Shown: in pieces, positions 1 through 12,521 of the stretch | How positions within the stretch are numbered: position 1 is the stretch's first letter | Layout: every line of letters begins with the position of its first letter | NCBI GenBank assembly: GCA_030762895.1 | Contig: CM061069.1 | Span: forward strand, 25,105,404-25,169,403 | Direction of reading: 5' to 3' | Length of the DNA stretch: 64,000 nt | From: Sophora flavescens | Lineage: Eukaryota > Streptophyta > Magnoliopsida > Fabales > Fabaceae | The notes under the pieces: generated by a model | The model's input: the letters and a program-made list of their open reading frames with translations, nothing else | Told to the model about the DNA's origin: nothing | The model's database searches: none | Program-made: the position numbers and the translations under genes

Positions 1-250
1 GTAAGTCTCTTCACTTTTAACGTCAGTCCCTACATCAACAGACGTTAAAAGTTATTTTAATAATTTTTTTATCTAGTATACGATTCCTTCCGCATTGCCT
101 TCCTCAAAGTTTCAGTTTCACATGAATTGCTTTGATGTTTTGTGTTTCTGTTTTGAAAACTAAAATATATGTGCGAAGTATAAGTTGAATCAATAACCCA
201 AACCGGATCTCATTCATGAAGTGTAATACTGATCGATCGATCTGAGAAGA

Positions 251-336
251 TTGAAAGGGTTTAAAATCCTATAAAAAGTTACATTGAAAGGGTTTAAAAT
301 CCTATAAAAAGTTACATTGAAAGGGTTTAAAATCCT
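251..336 (+). repeat. 33-bp tandem repeat, 2.6 copies (element A)
   Basis: A 33-bp unit starting TTGAAAGGGTTTAAAATCC is repeated at 251, 284 and 317 (the last partial). The same triplet occurs in element B at 47941-48026, so the array predates their separation. Confidence 0.9.
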
Positions 337-642
337 AAACATTAAAGCTACATCCCATCAGAGAGTTTTATGAAATATGCCAAAGGGAAAACTATATATA
401 CTCCGAAGACCTCAGAAAACCGGGGGGCATGAGAGAGCTCAAGAGAGAGGCAAAAACAGGTGCACCAAATCCGTTTCAAGCAAAGGCAGTGGTTCCAGAG
501 ACTTCCAAGACGGTCACTTGCTACCAAAGCTGAGGTTTTGGAACTGTGACCCCCGAGCACCTGATTAGCCCTCCAGCAGCTGATTCTCCGGAAGGTGATA
601 AGGTGAGCAACTCACACAATGTAATTTACTCAGACTTATCAC

Positions 643-2105
643 CCATGCAATGTAATTTACTCAAATTCAGAAGTTGTTTGACCATTAAGACAAAGACCTT
701 TGAGTCTAGGAATAGGAAGAAAGAGTGATGAAGTTAATCTCCACGGCAGAGCCATATTGTGAAGCAGAAAATTAAAAGGATGGAAGGAAGCTATTTATAG
801 GAGCAGGGGATGAAGTTACTAAGCTATTCTGATTTTGTTGAAAACTTACCTATAAACTTAATGCTCATTAAGAGGATTGAGTTACAAGGTGCATGGGTAA
901 GTAGCACAAGATGCATCAAAGGAATGAATGTTTTTGCAGATATCTATACACTTTTAACGCCGCTTTTTTAAAAAACCGACGTTAAAAGTGTTTTTAATAA
1001 AATATATTAATTGTTAACGTCAGGTTTTTATACAACTGACGTTAAATGTTTGATTTTTACTTGATTAAATAAATAGCTGACGTAAATAATCCTATATATT
1101 ATACACGTGCAGAATGAATATTGGAAATAATGTAATTAATATACGGGAACTTGGCAGTCATCAAATAAGTTGACGTTAAAAATGAGGTGGTGGGTAAACT
1201 ATTTGCGTCAGTTCTATAAATAACTGACGTAAATAATTATGAAACTCATTTCATTGGTTGTCATGTCCCTGTTGTCCCTCTTAACGCAGATCACTCCATA
1301 TAGTACTGCAGTTTATTTCTGAACCTTTTTTTTATACAAGTTTATTTTTAATTTTTATTAATTAGCTTGAATTAGTAAACAAATTATTGTGCAAATTAAA
1401 ATAAATAAACACTTAACATAAAACAAGTTATATGTATAATCAAATTGTATGACATTGAAGTGATTCATAAGTTAAAATTACATGATTAAAAGATAAAAAA
1501 TTTCTGCAACATAGCCCTAAAATATAAAAAAGTTTCTGCATCAACATCATTTTCTTCTCAGTCCTGTCATCAGAAACTCCAAAATGGATGCATCACCTCC
1601 CTCACTTGAATTCCAAGATGCAAAGTAAATCCTCAGTCACTAGCAGCGAAAGCAAAGTGAAATGGATCTTTGCATCTTTCTTCTTCAGTGGAGTTCCTTA
1701 ATGCATCATCTTGAATCCACAATCACTTGCTTCCAAAGCAAAGTCAAAGGGATGACGGGGATGAAATAAAGTGAGAGAATCACATTACGTGATTCACCCA
1801 ACCTTAATATCCATGCAATGTAATTTACTCAAACTCAGAAGTTGTTTGACCATTAAGACAAAGACCTTTGAGTCTAGGAATAGGAAGAAAGAGTGATGAA
1901 GTTAATCTCACTACAGAGCCATATTGTGAAGCAGAAAATTAATTAAAAGGAGATGGAAGCTAGGAAGCTATTTATAGGAGCAGTGGATGAAGTTACTAAG
2001 TTATTCTGATTTTCTTGAAAACTTATCTATAAACTTAATGCTCATTAAGAGGATTAGGTACAAAGGTGAATGGGTAAGTAGCACAGTAGTCAAGGGAATG
2101 AATGT
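643..2105 (+). repeat. Direct duplication inside element A left arm
   Basis: The block at about 643-930 (CATGCAATGTAATTTACTC followed by TTTGAGTCTAGGAATAGG and a GATGAAGTTA tract) recurs at about 1813-2105 with few changes. Element B has matching blocks near 48232-48520 and a diverged one near 49330. The duplicated block ends in ACGTCAGTT hairpins, so subterminal repeats are multiplied along with it. Confidence 0.8.
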
Positions 2106-2350
2106 TTCTACAGAAACTAATAAACCTTTAACGTCCGTTGTGTAATACAACTGACGTAAGAAGTTGTGAGTGTTTTTAACGTCAGTTTCTTAATACAACT
2201 TACGTTAAATATATGACATTTAACGTCGGTTATTACTAACAACTGACGTAATAAGTGTGAGAGTTTTTAACATTAGTTTATTAAGACAACTGACGTTAAA
2301 TATATGATATTCAACATTAGGTTTTACCAAAAACGGACGTAAAATGTTGT
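940..2350. repeat. Subterminal inverted-repeat cluster, left arm of A
   Basis: Several AACGTCAGTT-spacer-AACTGACGTT units, for example near 1016-1046, 2129-2160, 2178-2208 and 2220-2250. Each can fold into a short hairpin. Subterminal repeats of this kind are the known TnpA-binding region of En/Spm elements; binding here is inferred. A further unit lies at 17-55. Confidence 0.8.
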
Positions 2351-2945
2351 TTTATTTTAATTATAACGTTTACCCCCGCGCGCCTTCTCCACTTCTCTAC
2401 GTCTTTTCTCTTTTCATCACGCTCAACCCTTACTCTCGCTCTCACTCTGCCCTAATCGCGCGCTCATCTCCACTGCAACCACCGTGAGGGCTTCTTCGCC
2501 ACCACCGTGAGGTACACTCTTAACCCCTAACTCTGTCTTTCCCGCTCCTTCTTTGCAATAACTTGACATCTCTCTTTCCCCTGGCCTTCCCGCGCACTAA
2601 CTCTCCTTGTCCCTCTGCTCTCAGTAACCACATCGAATGTTGGCCACCACTCGAGCTTCCCCCCCACCACCACGCGAGCGCCTATTTCTGGTGAGTCTTT
2701 AATTAGGGCACATTTTTTTATTCACGGTTTTGAGTGCATGCATGTTGCTCTGCTGGTTTGAAACTGTAGTCTCAGTAGTTGAAACTTGAAACTGTGAGTT
2801 TGAGTTGTTTGGAATGTCTCAATTTTTGGTTTTGAGTGTATGTTGAAACTGTAGTCTCAGTAGTTGTAACTTTAAACCGTGAGTTTGATTTGTTTGGAAT
2901 GTCTCTATTTTTGGTTTTGAGTGCATGTTGCTCTGCTGGTTGATC

Positions 2946-3033
2946 TGTCACGGCCGTGATCAGTTCTGCCTATGAGGGTCTGGTTCAGTTGGCACGTTAC
3001 GGCCGTGATGGACATCACGGCCAGGCCGTGACC
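2946..3033. repeat. CACGGCCGTGA palindromic tract in A leader
   Basis: Three near-palindromic words built on CACGGCCGTGA occur just before the gene region. B has the same tract at 50407-50512 with one extra copy. A lacks about 22 bp between two GGCCGTGAT direct repeats present in B, as expected for a slip or recombination deletion. Confidence 0.8.
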
Positions 3034-3212
3034 AGTGCTTGGCAATGTTCAAAAACTATAGTTTTCAATCTCCCGTATTGTCCTTATATTGGATATATAG
3101 ATGTTTTGTATATCTACAGGACCTATCTAGTTATTTTTATTTATACTTCTGTATTTATTTTGAGTTATAACCTATGTTAATACATATATATTGTTTTTGA
3201 ACAGGCATACAT

Positions 3213-6210
3213 ATGGATCAGTCGGATAGCCCACATGCACGGGAGGACACTGTTAGGGTTTCGCAGGACCCGATCACGCCTACGCCTGCTGATTCTAGTG
3301 TAAGTTTACATGCATGTTATATACTATCTTTAGTCCTTCTTGTTAATGTAAGTTTATAATGTTACAACCCTCTATTTTATCATTTTTTTGTCCATACAGA
3401 CATCACAGGCTCATAGGAAACGGGGTAGAGGAGCCACCTCGTTGAAGAAACTAGAGAAGGACAGGCGGAGCGAATGAAGCTTGAGGTGTCCTTCGATGCT
3501 AATCTAAATGCCCGGGGACCCCGTGCTAAAGAATTTAATAAGTGGGTGTTTCTACAAGCGAAGCGAAGACGTAAGCATCAACTACAACCACTGGAATGAT
3601 GTTCCACAGAACGTTAAGGATCAGATTTGGGAGGCTATCATGGTATTTTACCTTTACATTCGTTTGATTTACATTATTAGATAATTATCCGAGTTATAAT
3701 CCATCCAGTTTTTATATATGTATCTAATGTGTAGGTAGCTTGGACTGTGCCAAATGACGAGGATCATCGTCATAAATGTATGAAAATGGCATCAAAGCGT
3801 TGGAATGGGTTCAAGCATGATCTTACCAGGTACTATCTATCTGGGAAGAAGCGGCTTGATAAAATGTTCTCGGATTATCCCTGGATTGATCAGGATACTT
3901 GGGATATGTTTGCCAGGAGTCAACAGGATGAAGAATTTCAGGTTGGTTGATTAAGTTAATTTTGTATGCTTATTATAGATCATTTAACTATATTTAATTA
4001 TGTGTTTTTGTTTGAATAGGCTAAGGCAAATAAGGGTCGGCAGAATCAGGTGAAGAACGTCCACCGCCACACCATGTCTCAGGGTGGGTACCATACTCGG
4101 ATCCAGCAGATGATGGCGGATAGGTGAGAGGGCGAAGCTGGAAGAGCACTCTGCTAGGATTGAAAGAGGAGAGGTGCCTGAGGGCACACCATCAAGTCCT
4201 CCGTCGGACATCGACCGCGAGGATGTCTGGTTAGCCGGCCGCATGACAAAGGCGGGATCTTTTAAAGCTGATGCCACTCGCGAAATGGCAGATAAGATTG
4301 TAAGTAAATAATTAACTTGATTTCAATTGTTATTTGTATAGATACTTGCAACACTTTTCACTTGCACATTTTTTCATTTTTTTTCATTGTAGATGGATCT
4401 TAAAGCAAAATCCTCCCAGGGCGCATTCGTCCCTTCCTCGACGGGCAGGGCGTCTTGATGACTGCTCTAGGCAAGAAAGACCATCCTGGTCGGGTTCTCG
4501 GTGTTCCTGGGAACGTGACCATCAAACAATATTATGGCAAGTCTGCTTCACGAAAGCGGGTGGTCAATGAAGCATCAATTTTGGCTGATATTACTCAGCA
4601 CCTTATGACCAACCCAGATATTACATCACATCTGATGCAAGGCTTAATAGCCAACCCAGAATTCAAGCAGGCGCTTGCCAGAGAGCTTTCCTCCGTCGGT
4701 ACATCCCAGGACACCGCAAGGCTTGCCAACGCTTCACATGTGAGCACAAAAGAGAGTTTTAGTATGGCACATGTGGAGGACGATGAGTTGGCAGCTAGGG
4801 AACGGGAGTTGGAAGTCCAGCGCCATGAGCATGAGTTGGAAATGAAAAGGTGTGAGCTTGAGTTGGACTCCAAACGACGTGAGCTCGAAATGTTAGCAAA
4901 GGTATTTATTCATTATTAATGTCCAAAATAGTCAAATAATTACTTGTTTTTTTTAATTATAAAAAACTTATATATTTTATTTTCCTAAACTGAAGGCCAA
5001 GTCGACGTCGGTGTCGCTGTCACCTATCACTCGTTTGTTCTCACTTGGTGAGGATTATGCGTATGAGATTTTTGCATGTCCATTGGAGCACGATGGATGG
5101 GTGGCACGCCCAGATCAACAGAGGATATTTTCCTTCGTTGGTGACGATCTCGGAACGCTGCGGAAATAACGTCCTGGATGAACAAGCAATGTCATCGAGT
5201 CTCTACAGTGCACGTAAGTTAATTTTAATTTTATAACTTATTTATTTTTGGTATTTTTCCATTTAATAATTTATTTTAATTTCAATATATATATTATGTA
5301 ATTAACATCCACACCCTTTTCATATCTTAGGTATCTCCATCGTCTTCAGCTTGATAAGGGCGTTGCATCAGTTTACGGTTTCTTAGATCCGTCAATCCTT
5401 CTGCCTGAGTTCTTTGCTGGCGATGCATTGAGTAAATACATAGGGAAGGTGTTGGGAGACAATCCGAAAGAATTATATCTGGCTCCCTACTGTATGAATG
5501 ACCATTGGCAGTTGTTGCTACTTCACCCGTCTAGGCATACTGTCATATTCTTCTGCTCTCTCCACCATGATCCGCCACCGAAGGTGGTGGAAGCTGTAAA
5601 TATGTAAGTAACTAATCTTAAATTTAATTTAAGTTTTAATATCAGTTGTTTTTAGTTTATTACACACATGATAAATGAGTTTGTTAATTGATCGACATGA
5701 TTATTTGTTTATGATAGCGCACTGAAGGCGAGTAGCATAAGTTGCGCCAACGGGAGAAGTATGCCTTCTAAGGCTAAAGCAAATCATGTATGGAACATCC
5801 TAAAGGTTTGGTAGTTTATTTATCAAATAATTATTATTATAATTACTAATTTATGTGTATATTCAACTGACGTTGAAATTAATTTTGTTGGTAGTCTCGA
5901 TTTCAACCTGACAGTTGGTCGTGCGGCTATTATGTGATGCTTCATATGCTGAACATAGTCTCCGCATCTATTACGGATGGATGGAAGAAGGTAATATTTA
6001 AACAACTTGTTAAATTATATATTATAGTTTTGAAGATGACTTGCATTGATGTTATTGTTATTATTTGAACGTGTCTAGGCATTTATCGACCAATCGCCTA
6101 TTGAACAAGATGAGTTAAGAGACTTGAGGATGCGCTTCGCAGAATTCTTCTTCAAGTATGCGGCTGAAAAAGGAATTGCCAACATACCTCCGCACTACTT
6201 AGATAAATAG
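3213..6210 (+). pseudogene. CACTA TnpA-like (Transposase_24) + Ulp1 protease, broken
   Basis: Ten exons can be placed with GT/AG borders: 3213-3299, 3400-3642, 3735-3941, 4020-4299, 4393-4901, 4996-5213, 5331-5603, 5718-5805, 5895-5990, 6079-6210. Exons 2-5 resemble the plant Ptta/En/Spm protein family, with a TALGKKDHPGRVLGVPG stretch followed by a charged coiled-coil-like tail (ELAARERELEVQ...). Exons 7-10 resemble a C48 Ulp1-type cysteine protease: DHWQLLLLHP contains the likely catalytic His and SWSCGYYVM the likely catalytic Cys. In plant CACTA elements the first part binds subterminal repeats; the role of the protease part is unclear. The frame is lost in exon 2 (TGA near 3475), exon 4 (near 4122) and the start of exon 5 (near 4450), so I call it a pseudogene. 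Exon 6 is the least certain. Confidence 0.8.
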
Positions 6211-6462
6211 TTTTTTTGTTAGACTTTAGAAACTAATTAATAACATGTATATATATATCCTTAGATAGTTTTGTTTTTTAGACATTGGAACTAAAATTTA
6301 TTTATATATATACATGGGTTTTGGTTTTAAGTCCCCCATTGTTCAATTTTCCTTTGCAATTCTGTAATGTGTGTGATATTACGTGTTCTTTGGGACTGAA
6401 TGCGGGGATAGGCTGAGGGGAGTGATATTTTAAAACTGAATTTAAAAAAAAAACTTATTAAC

Positions 6463-6795
6463 GCCGGTTGTATCAAACAACGGCGTTAATAGTATTTTAT
6501 AAAATATACGATACTCTATTAACGCCGATTGTTTATTACAATCGACGTTAAAATTAAACCTTTAACGTCAGTTCTTTAAAACAACTGACGTTAGTTTTAA
6601 CAAAATCAACGTCCGTTGTATTAAAGAACTGACGTTAATAGTTTTATTTTAACGTCGGTTTTGTTAAGGAACTGACGTTAATAGTGTTATATTTAACGTC
6701 AGTTCTCAACTGACGTTAAAATAGTAACTATTAACGTCAGCTGTATTTACGTCAGTCAGTATTCTGACGTAAAAAATCAATTTTAACTGACATAA
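6463..6795. repeat. Subterminal inverted-repeat cluster, right arm of A
   Basis: About eight units of the form TTAACGTCAGTT-spacer-AACTGACGTTAA lie in the last 350 bp before the CACTAGTG end, several in head-to-head pairs able to form hairpins. The same arrangement is found at 54025-54415 in B. Confidence 0.85.
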
Positions 6796-6816
6796 AAAGC
6801 ACTTATTGCACTAGTG

Positions 6817-6930
6817 TTCTACTCAATTTCTTTGCATCATACATAGTGTTTCTTGAACAAATTTTTTAAGAAACCAAAGTTTTCAAGAAAGTGATTAAAC
6901 TTGAATTCACACCCCCCCCCCCCCCTCTTG
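6817..6930. other. Junction stretch with poly-C tract
   Basis: Between the end of CACTA A and the recognisable gypsy RNase H there is about 110 bp containing a run of about 15 C (6911-6925) followed by TCTTGAGG. The form resembles the end of some copia LTRs, but I cannot assign it. The gypsy pol is truncated here; its integrase is absent. Confidence 0.4.
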
Positions 6931-6934
6931 AGGT

Positions 6935-8690
6935 TCCTTATTGATTAACAACATATGTAAAGATTTCCTACTTAATGCATCCGCCACCACATTCGCTTTC
7001 CTAGGATGGCATTGAAGATCAAATTCATAATCCTTGATAAATTCCATCCATCTACGTTGACTCATATTTAACTCCTTTTTATCAAACAGGTACTTCAAAT
7101 TTTTATGATCACTGTAAACATTAAACTTAGCTCCATAAAGATAGTGTCGTCGTATCTTCAACGTGAACACTATACCTGCCAATTCCAGATCACGGGTCAG
7201 ATAATCCCTTCATGAATTCTCAACTGTCGGGAAGCATAAGCCACAACTCTTCCCTCTTGCATCAGAACACATCCCAACCCTTGATATGACGCGTCACAGT
7301 ACACGTCAAACTGTCCTAAGGGATTTGATAATATCAGCACTGGAGATGTAGTCAACTTCTCCTATAACTTCTGAAAACTCTCTTCATACTTCTCTGTCCA
7401 AACAAACGACATACCTTTTCTATTTAACTGCGTCATAGGCAATGCAATCTTCGAGAAACCCTTTATGAACCTCCGATAATAACCAGCTAAACCTAGAAAA
7501 CTTCTCACTTCACTTACTGACTTAGGTCTCTCCCAATTAAGCATAGCTTCTACTTTAGCTGGATCAACTGCTATTCCTTCCTTATTGAATATATCCTAAA
7601 AATTGAACCTCCTCTAACCAAAATTCACACTTAGAAAGCTTAGTGTATAACTGCCTATCCCTCAACACCTCCAACACAACTCTCAGATGTTCCTCGTGTT
7701 CTTATCGCGTACGAGAATAAATAAGGATATCATCAATGAACACCACTACAAACTTGTCGAGGAACGGTCTAAAGATCATGTTCATATAATCCATGAACAC
7801 TGCTAGAGCATTAGTCACACCAAAAGGCATAACCAAGTACTCGTAGTGTCCGTACCTCGTCCTGAAAGTTGTCTTAGGTATATCTTCCTTCTTTATCCTA
7901 ATCTGATGGTATCCGGATCTCAGGTCAATCTTCAAAAACGTTGAAGCTCCCTTAAATTGATCCATCAGATCATCTATCCAAGGCAACAAATACTTATTCT
8001 TAATTGTCACCTTATTCAACTATCTATAATCTGTACACAACCTAACACTTTGTCCTTCTTCTTTACAAACAACACCAGTGCTCCCCATGGCGAAACACTA
8101 TGTCTAATGAATTCCTTTTTCATCATATCATCCTATTGTTTCTTCAACTCTGCCAACTCTACGGGTGACATCCGGTAAGGAGCTAATGATAGAGGTCATG
8201 TATCTAGTATGAGATCTGTCGTGAATTCAACTTCCCTCTCTGGTGGCAAAACCTGGAACATCAGGAGGAAAAACCTCAGGAAACTCCCTCACGATAGGCA
8301 TAGAATCTATACTTGAAACCCCTCCTCAAACCTCCGGCACTTCCAATCCTCATCCGGGAACATCTGATATAACTCAGAAAACTGTATCAAAGTCTCAAAT
8401 ATGGTAGCATAGTCTCCAACACTCATGTTACCCTGTCGGAGACTCGTGAACTCTCTCTCCTTATCGCGTCTGACCAACCGGGGAAAGTACTTCTTGAAGA
8501 ATAAATCTCTTAATAACTCCCAGGTAATCATTTGACCCTCGGTCTCCAGCAATCTCCTCTTGCCTCTCCACCATGACTCTGCTCCTCCCGTCAGTATGAA
8601 AGCGGCGTAAGTCACCTTCCTGTCATCTTTGCATCTCATAGTGTCAAATATCTTCTCCACTCCTGGATCCACCACTCTGCTCGCTTTGGA
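6935..8690 (-). pseudogene. Gypsy gag-pol remnant (gag, RT, RNase H)
   Basis: Read on the minus strand. The gag piece is 8675-8307 (Retrotrans_gag: AESWWRGKRR, FFKKYFPRLVRR). A linker before RT follows at about 8290-8060, with several stops. The RT core is 8050-7690, with KIDLRSGYHQIRIKKEDIP, FGVTNALAVFMDYMN and the catalytic VVFIDDILIYS. RT thumb/connection is 7544-7362 (SFLGLAGYYRRFIKGFS). RNase H is 7182-6940 (FTLKIRRHYLYGAKF, NVVADALSRK). The C-terminal gag, zinc knuckle and aspartic protease between gag and the linker are missing, as is integrase. Multiple frameshifts and stops make it non-functional. Family assignment to Tekay/Del rests on these motifs only. Confidence 0.85.
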
Positions 8691-9218
8691 TCATAATCAC
8701 CTATGAACTGGGGTGGCTTCACTTTCAGGAAGGTATACAACCCTGCATCCTCATCCTCAGCCTCAGCAGCTCTCCTCCTGTTCTGCTACTCCTGCAACTC
8801 TCTGTCTCTCTGCATCCTCTAAGCGTTCTATTGCGTCTGCTGCGATAATGCTAATGCTAACTCCCGAATGGTCTGCAGAGTCTCAGATGACTCTTCTCCA
8901 CCTCAACCTCCTCCACCTGTATGAGAAGCATCTCCGTTACCCTCTCAAGGGTCCCTCTCTGTAGCTCTACCACAACCACGTCTACCACATCCTCTCCCAC
9001 GAGCCATGATCCTGTTAAAAGAAATCATTAGCCCACATTAATACGATATATAATACTACATAAAACTGTAATATAAGTACTATATGTCACATTAATGTTA
9101 ATTATCGCGTCACGTCTGGACACACTACCCAACTTCTAAGCATAGTCGATATCTGATGTGGATTCAACTAAAAATGGCCAGTACACCCTAACCTCACAGT
9201 CTGAACAGAATCAAACTA

Positions 9219-9229
9219 CTCTGATACCA
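9219..9229 (-). promoter_or_regulatory. Primer binding site (initiator Met tRNA type)
   Basis: The minus strand reads TGGTATCAGAG a few bases inside the LTR border at 9235. This is complementary to the 3' end of plant initiator methionine tRNA, the usual primer of plant gypsy and copia elements. It fixes the LTR edge and the element's minus orientation. Confidence 0.85.
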
Positions 9230-10536
9230 CCAAATGAGACACCCCGATGTCTCATTAAAGAAAAACCATATTTTATTTAAAACTTAAACGTGATATTAAC
9301 GTTAAACGGATATATAAGATAGCGAAGAAATTAAAACTTTAATAAAACAAGCATCATGTATAAACATACATCACATGCATATACACATATGTATAATATC
9401 ATCTAAGTACACACATGGAGTACTGTAGAGGGAATGCCATCAGTAGGATACCAAATATGTACAAACTGGATCATATAAGAAAAATACATCAAAAGGTCTG
9501 ACAAAAGCAACCTCGCTGTCATTCTACACCCAGTCCCTTCTCCCAAAATACATCAAAATGCTCTCTCCACACACCTATGTATACCTAAATGGATAGTACT
9601 GACTGGTACTATCATATACGACTACTGTTACACTCACTGTCACCCCTGAGTAGAGATGGTCCTACTACTCCTCTGCTACTTCTAAAAGAGCTCCTCCCAG
9701 AAGGCCTTTGAAACAGTCGCCGATAAGCTATGCTGTTTGTGGACAACAATCTGGAGGACTCAGACCCTTTTTCTCTCACATCTGGGATCTCAGGTACCTC
9801 TGGAGCAAGCATATGATCAATGTCGGGTTCAACCTGATCATCCTCATGGGCTGGTGTAAGCATAGGTATTGGTGCAGGTGTTGGTATATGGATGGGCACT
9901 GGTACAACATCTGGCATTGGCGGCATAGGGGTATCGGTGGCTCCTGAAATCCGATAGGGAATGGGAGAGTTTGTCCCACTCGAAAAGAACCTACCATCCC
10001 AAATGGTGCTCCATTCCCCACTCCCGAGGTCACAGATACAGGACCTATACACAACGAAACAAGTGACTGGGTCCACAAGTCACCCGTTCTCATCTATGAA
10101 TTCTAGCTCAAAAGTCCCCGTCAGGGGAACCCTGCCAGAGGCTCCATCCATGGGTGCCCCTAGTGAGCCATCAATAGTATCCGGGTCTATAGGTTTAATA
10201 ATATAGAAGAAAAAAATACAAAAGAAAGAAGAGGGATAAGAAACTATCTAATATCAACAGGGAAAAGGTTTTGTAACATTTAATCAATAACAACACACAA
10301 AACATGTATCACCACAAATCTCTAGGTATGCATATGCAATCATCCTCGAAAACACATTATCTTCCTCTGCCCTTCACCATGATGCAAATGAAATATGTAT
10401 GATAATGTGACTGCCACCCATCGAGATATATATCCCTCATCTGTTCAATCATTAGCGACGCGTCGCAAAAAGCCGGTGCACATTCTCATCTGCGGTGAGA
10501 ATGCCCATGCAAAGCAATGGTTCTATAGCCGCACAT

Positions 10537-12070
10537 TGATAAGCCTTTGGCTTATCTAGTTTTATAACTAGATGGACTGTGGTTTTTGTGCAAATTATTC
10601 GAGTTCAATCTCGTTTTCGCCCAAATTTGGCCTTGTTTTGTTCCTAAGTAGACTTTTACTCGTTCTAGGCATTTTTAGTAGTTTTTAGTCTATTTTGAAT
10701 AGAATTACGCTTTTTGTGTCTTTTTATTGTTTCAGGTTAGAAGTGAAGCTCCGGGAGTCAAGGAAAGTCAAGAAATAGTGGAAATTGCCATTCTGGAGAT
10801 GCTCGCCCCGCGAGTGGATGCTTGCCTCGCGAGTCTGAAGATCAGCTAAGCAGCAACGTCATCAATTCTGTATCGCCCCGCGAGAAGATTCTCGCCTCGC
10901 GAATCATGAAGACCTGCAAAACAGAGACCATCACGGCCTAGCCGTGATGAAGGTCACGGCTGTGACAGATTAAGGTTTGAAGTATCGCCCCACGAGAGGC
11001 AGCTCGCCCCGCGAGAGTTTGAAGACCCTGGAAGACAGAGACCATCACAGCCTAGCCGTGATGAAGGTCACGGTTGTGACAGATTGAAGTTGGAAGACTC
11101 GCCCTGCGAAGACACTCTCGCCTCGCGAGAATCCAAATTGAAAGCGCGCCAAAACTAATGTTCGCCTCGCTAAATATTGTTCGCCCCGCGAGCGGCCGAG
11201 AACCAGAATCCCTATTTAGAGGCTGTTTCAGATCAGAATGGGGGGATCCGAATCCTAGTATTTTTCCACTGTTTTAGATCAGTTTTATTACGAGTTCTTG
11301 TTACTCTGGAGCTGCGTCTCCCTTATCTTTTCTTTTCTTATTTTATTATGGAGATTATTGCCGATTGTTCGTTTGTCGTCACGGGCATGAGGAACTAATC
11401 CCCTCGTCTAGGGGATCGATGAAGCCACCCATGGCGGTATAGTGTTCATGTGATGTATGTTTTTCTCCCCTTTAATTCAATTCTTGTTTTCCAATTCTGA
11501 TTTCATTGTGTCGATTATATGCATGCGTGATCGACTAGTTAAACGTGTTGAGGCTGATCGGCGATTCGCGTTTTAGAACTTGAATTGGGATCATCGATCG
11601 AATATTGCACGAGAGTGAGTAGGAGATCGGTGCAACCGTATAGGGAACAAGATTTAATAGAATTTGATGATTAGGATTATGAGACCTAGTAAGTAATTAA
11701 TCCAATCTTCGAATACGTCCTATTGAGCACGACAGTGGATATAGGAGAAATTGGGGGTCCCGGTTGACATTGTAATTGAACTTAGGGAGGAATACATCAT
11801 CACTTGGGTACTATGCATGATTGAGTAGGTGGATTTGAGACCCTAGATATTTTAATTCCTGATTTTTAGTTAATTAGCTTTATTTGATTTGTTATTTGAA
11901 TTGCGATCTTAATCTCTCTCTCAACAACTTTCCTCGCTTGACCAAACTTATCGGATTTCTTGCGAATTAGTAGAATTGGTAGCCCAATCCTTGTGTTCGA
12001 CCTCGGTAAATTCTTACCGTGTTTCTTTTATTACTTGCGACGACCCGGTACACTTGCCGGTGACTAATCA
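10537..12070 (+). mobile_element. Solo LTR, 1534 bp, target duplication CACAT
   Basis: Begins TGATAAGCC and ends ACTAATCA, with CACAT at 10532-10536 and again at 12071-12075. No internal coding region is present, so this is a solo LTR left by LTR-LTR recombination. It interrupts the LTR-A repeat unit that continues at 12076. The first bases form a perfect 8-bp hairpin (GATAAGCC-TTT-GGCTTATC). The 3' end (TTGCGACGACCCGGTACAC...) resembles Athila/Tat-type gypsy LTR ends; a related LTR in the opposite orientation starts at 63509. Confidence 0.9.
10800..11200. repeat. Alternating CTCGCGAG and CATCACGGC palindromic tract
   Basis: Inside the solo LTR, words of the type CTCGCC(C/T)CGCGAG appear about eight times. 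They alternate with two copies of CATCAC(G/A)GCCTAGCCGTGATG, each followed by GGTCACGG(C/T)TGTGACAG. All are near-palindromes. The second word is almost the same as one in the leaders of CACTA elements A and B. Confidence 0.85.
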
Positions 12071-12457
12071 CACATCTCCCACCGGTGCACACCCTAGTTC
12101 TCTCGCGAGGGTGCTCATGCAACGCAATGAAGCTATAGTGGCAACCCCAATAATAAAATGGGATGGTCCCGCCATAACTCGGAATCTCGGGAATACACCC
12201 CATGCATATGAATAATATCATCGACCATCTCTCGGGTCATCCCCTAGTGCCTTGACGTCTCATCACTATCTCATAGATAACCTCGACAATCATATATCAT
12301 CAATCTCATTATAATACCATAATAATTATCTTGGTTAGGAACTTCTGAAAACATGTCATGTACCCCCATAGACATCACCATAACTCATCAAGTATCAACA
12401 CTTACAAACCTCTAAGCATACTGTAATCACCAATTAAATCATCATTATCAAGCATCT

Positions 12458-12460
<3 letters not shown>

Positions 12461-12520
<60 letters not shown>
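12461..12520. repeat. (AT)n microsatellite
   Basis: About 60 bp of uninterrupted AT dinucleotides within LTR-A copy 1. Confidence 0.95.

Positions 12521-12521
<1 letters not shown>

Larger units (their letters stand above)
1..6816 (+). mobile_element. CACTA element A (left end cut by window)
   Basis: Class II CACTA/En-Spm element. Its right end reads ...TTGCACTAGTG, ending at 6816, the inverse of the CACTAGTG start seen in the complete sister element B at 47551. Aligning position 1 to B places the missing left end about 148 bp upstream. Both subterminal zones carry many AACGTCAGTT / AACTGACGTT inverted pairs. The leader (about 2400-3200) is near-identical to that of B. A TnpA/Ulp1-type gene lies at 3213-6210. 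The TNPD transposase expected between leader and TnpA is absent: the sequence jumps at 3131-3134 from the leader to the region that follows TNPD in B. The 3-bp target duplication cannot be checked because the left flank is outside the window. Confidence 0.9.

Noticed and set aside
9219..9229. tRNA-like similarity (TGGTATCAGAG)
   Set aside because: Only the primer-binding complement of a tRNA 3' end is present, not a tRNA gene.
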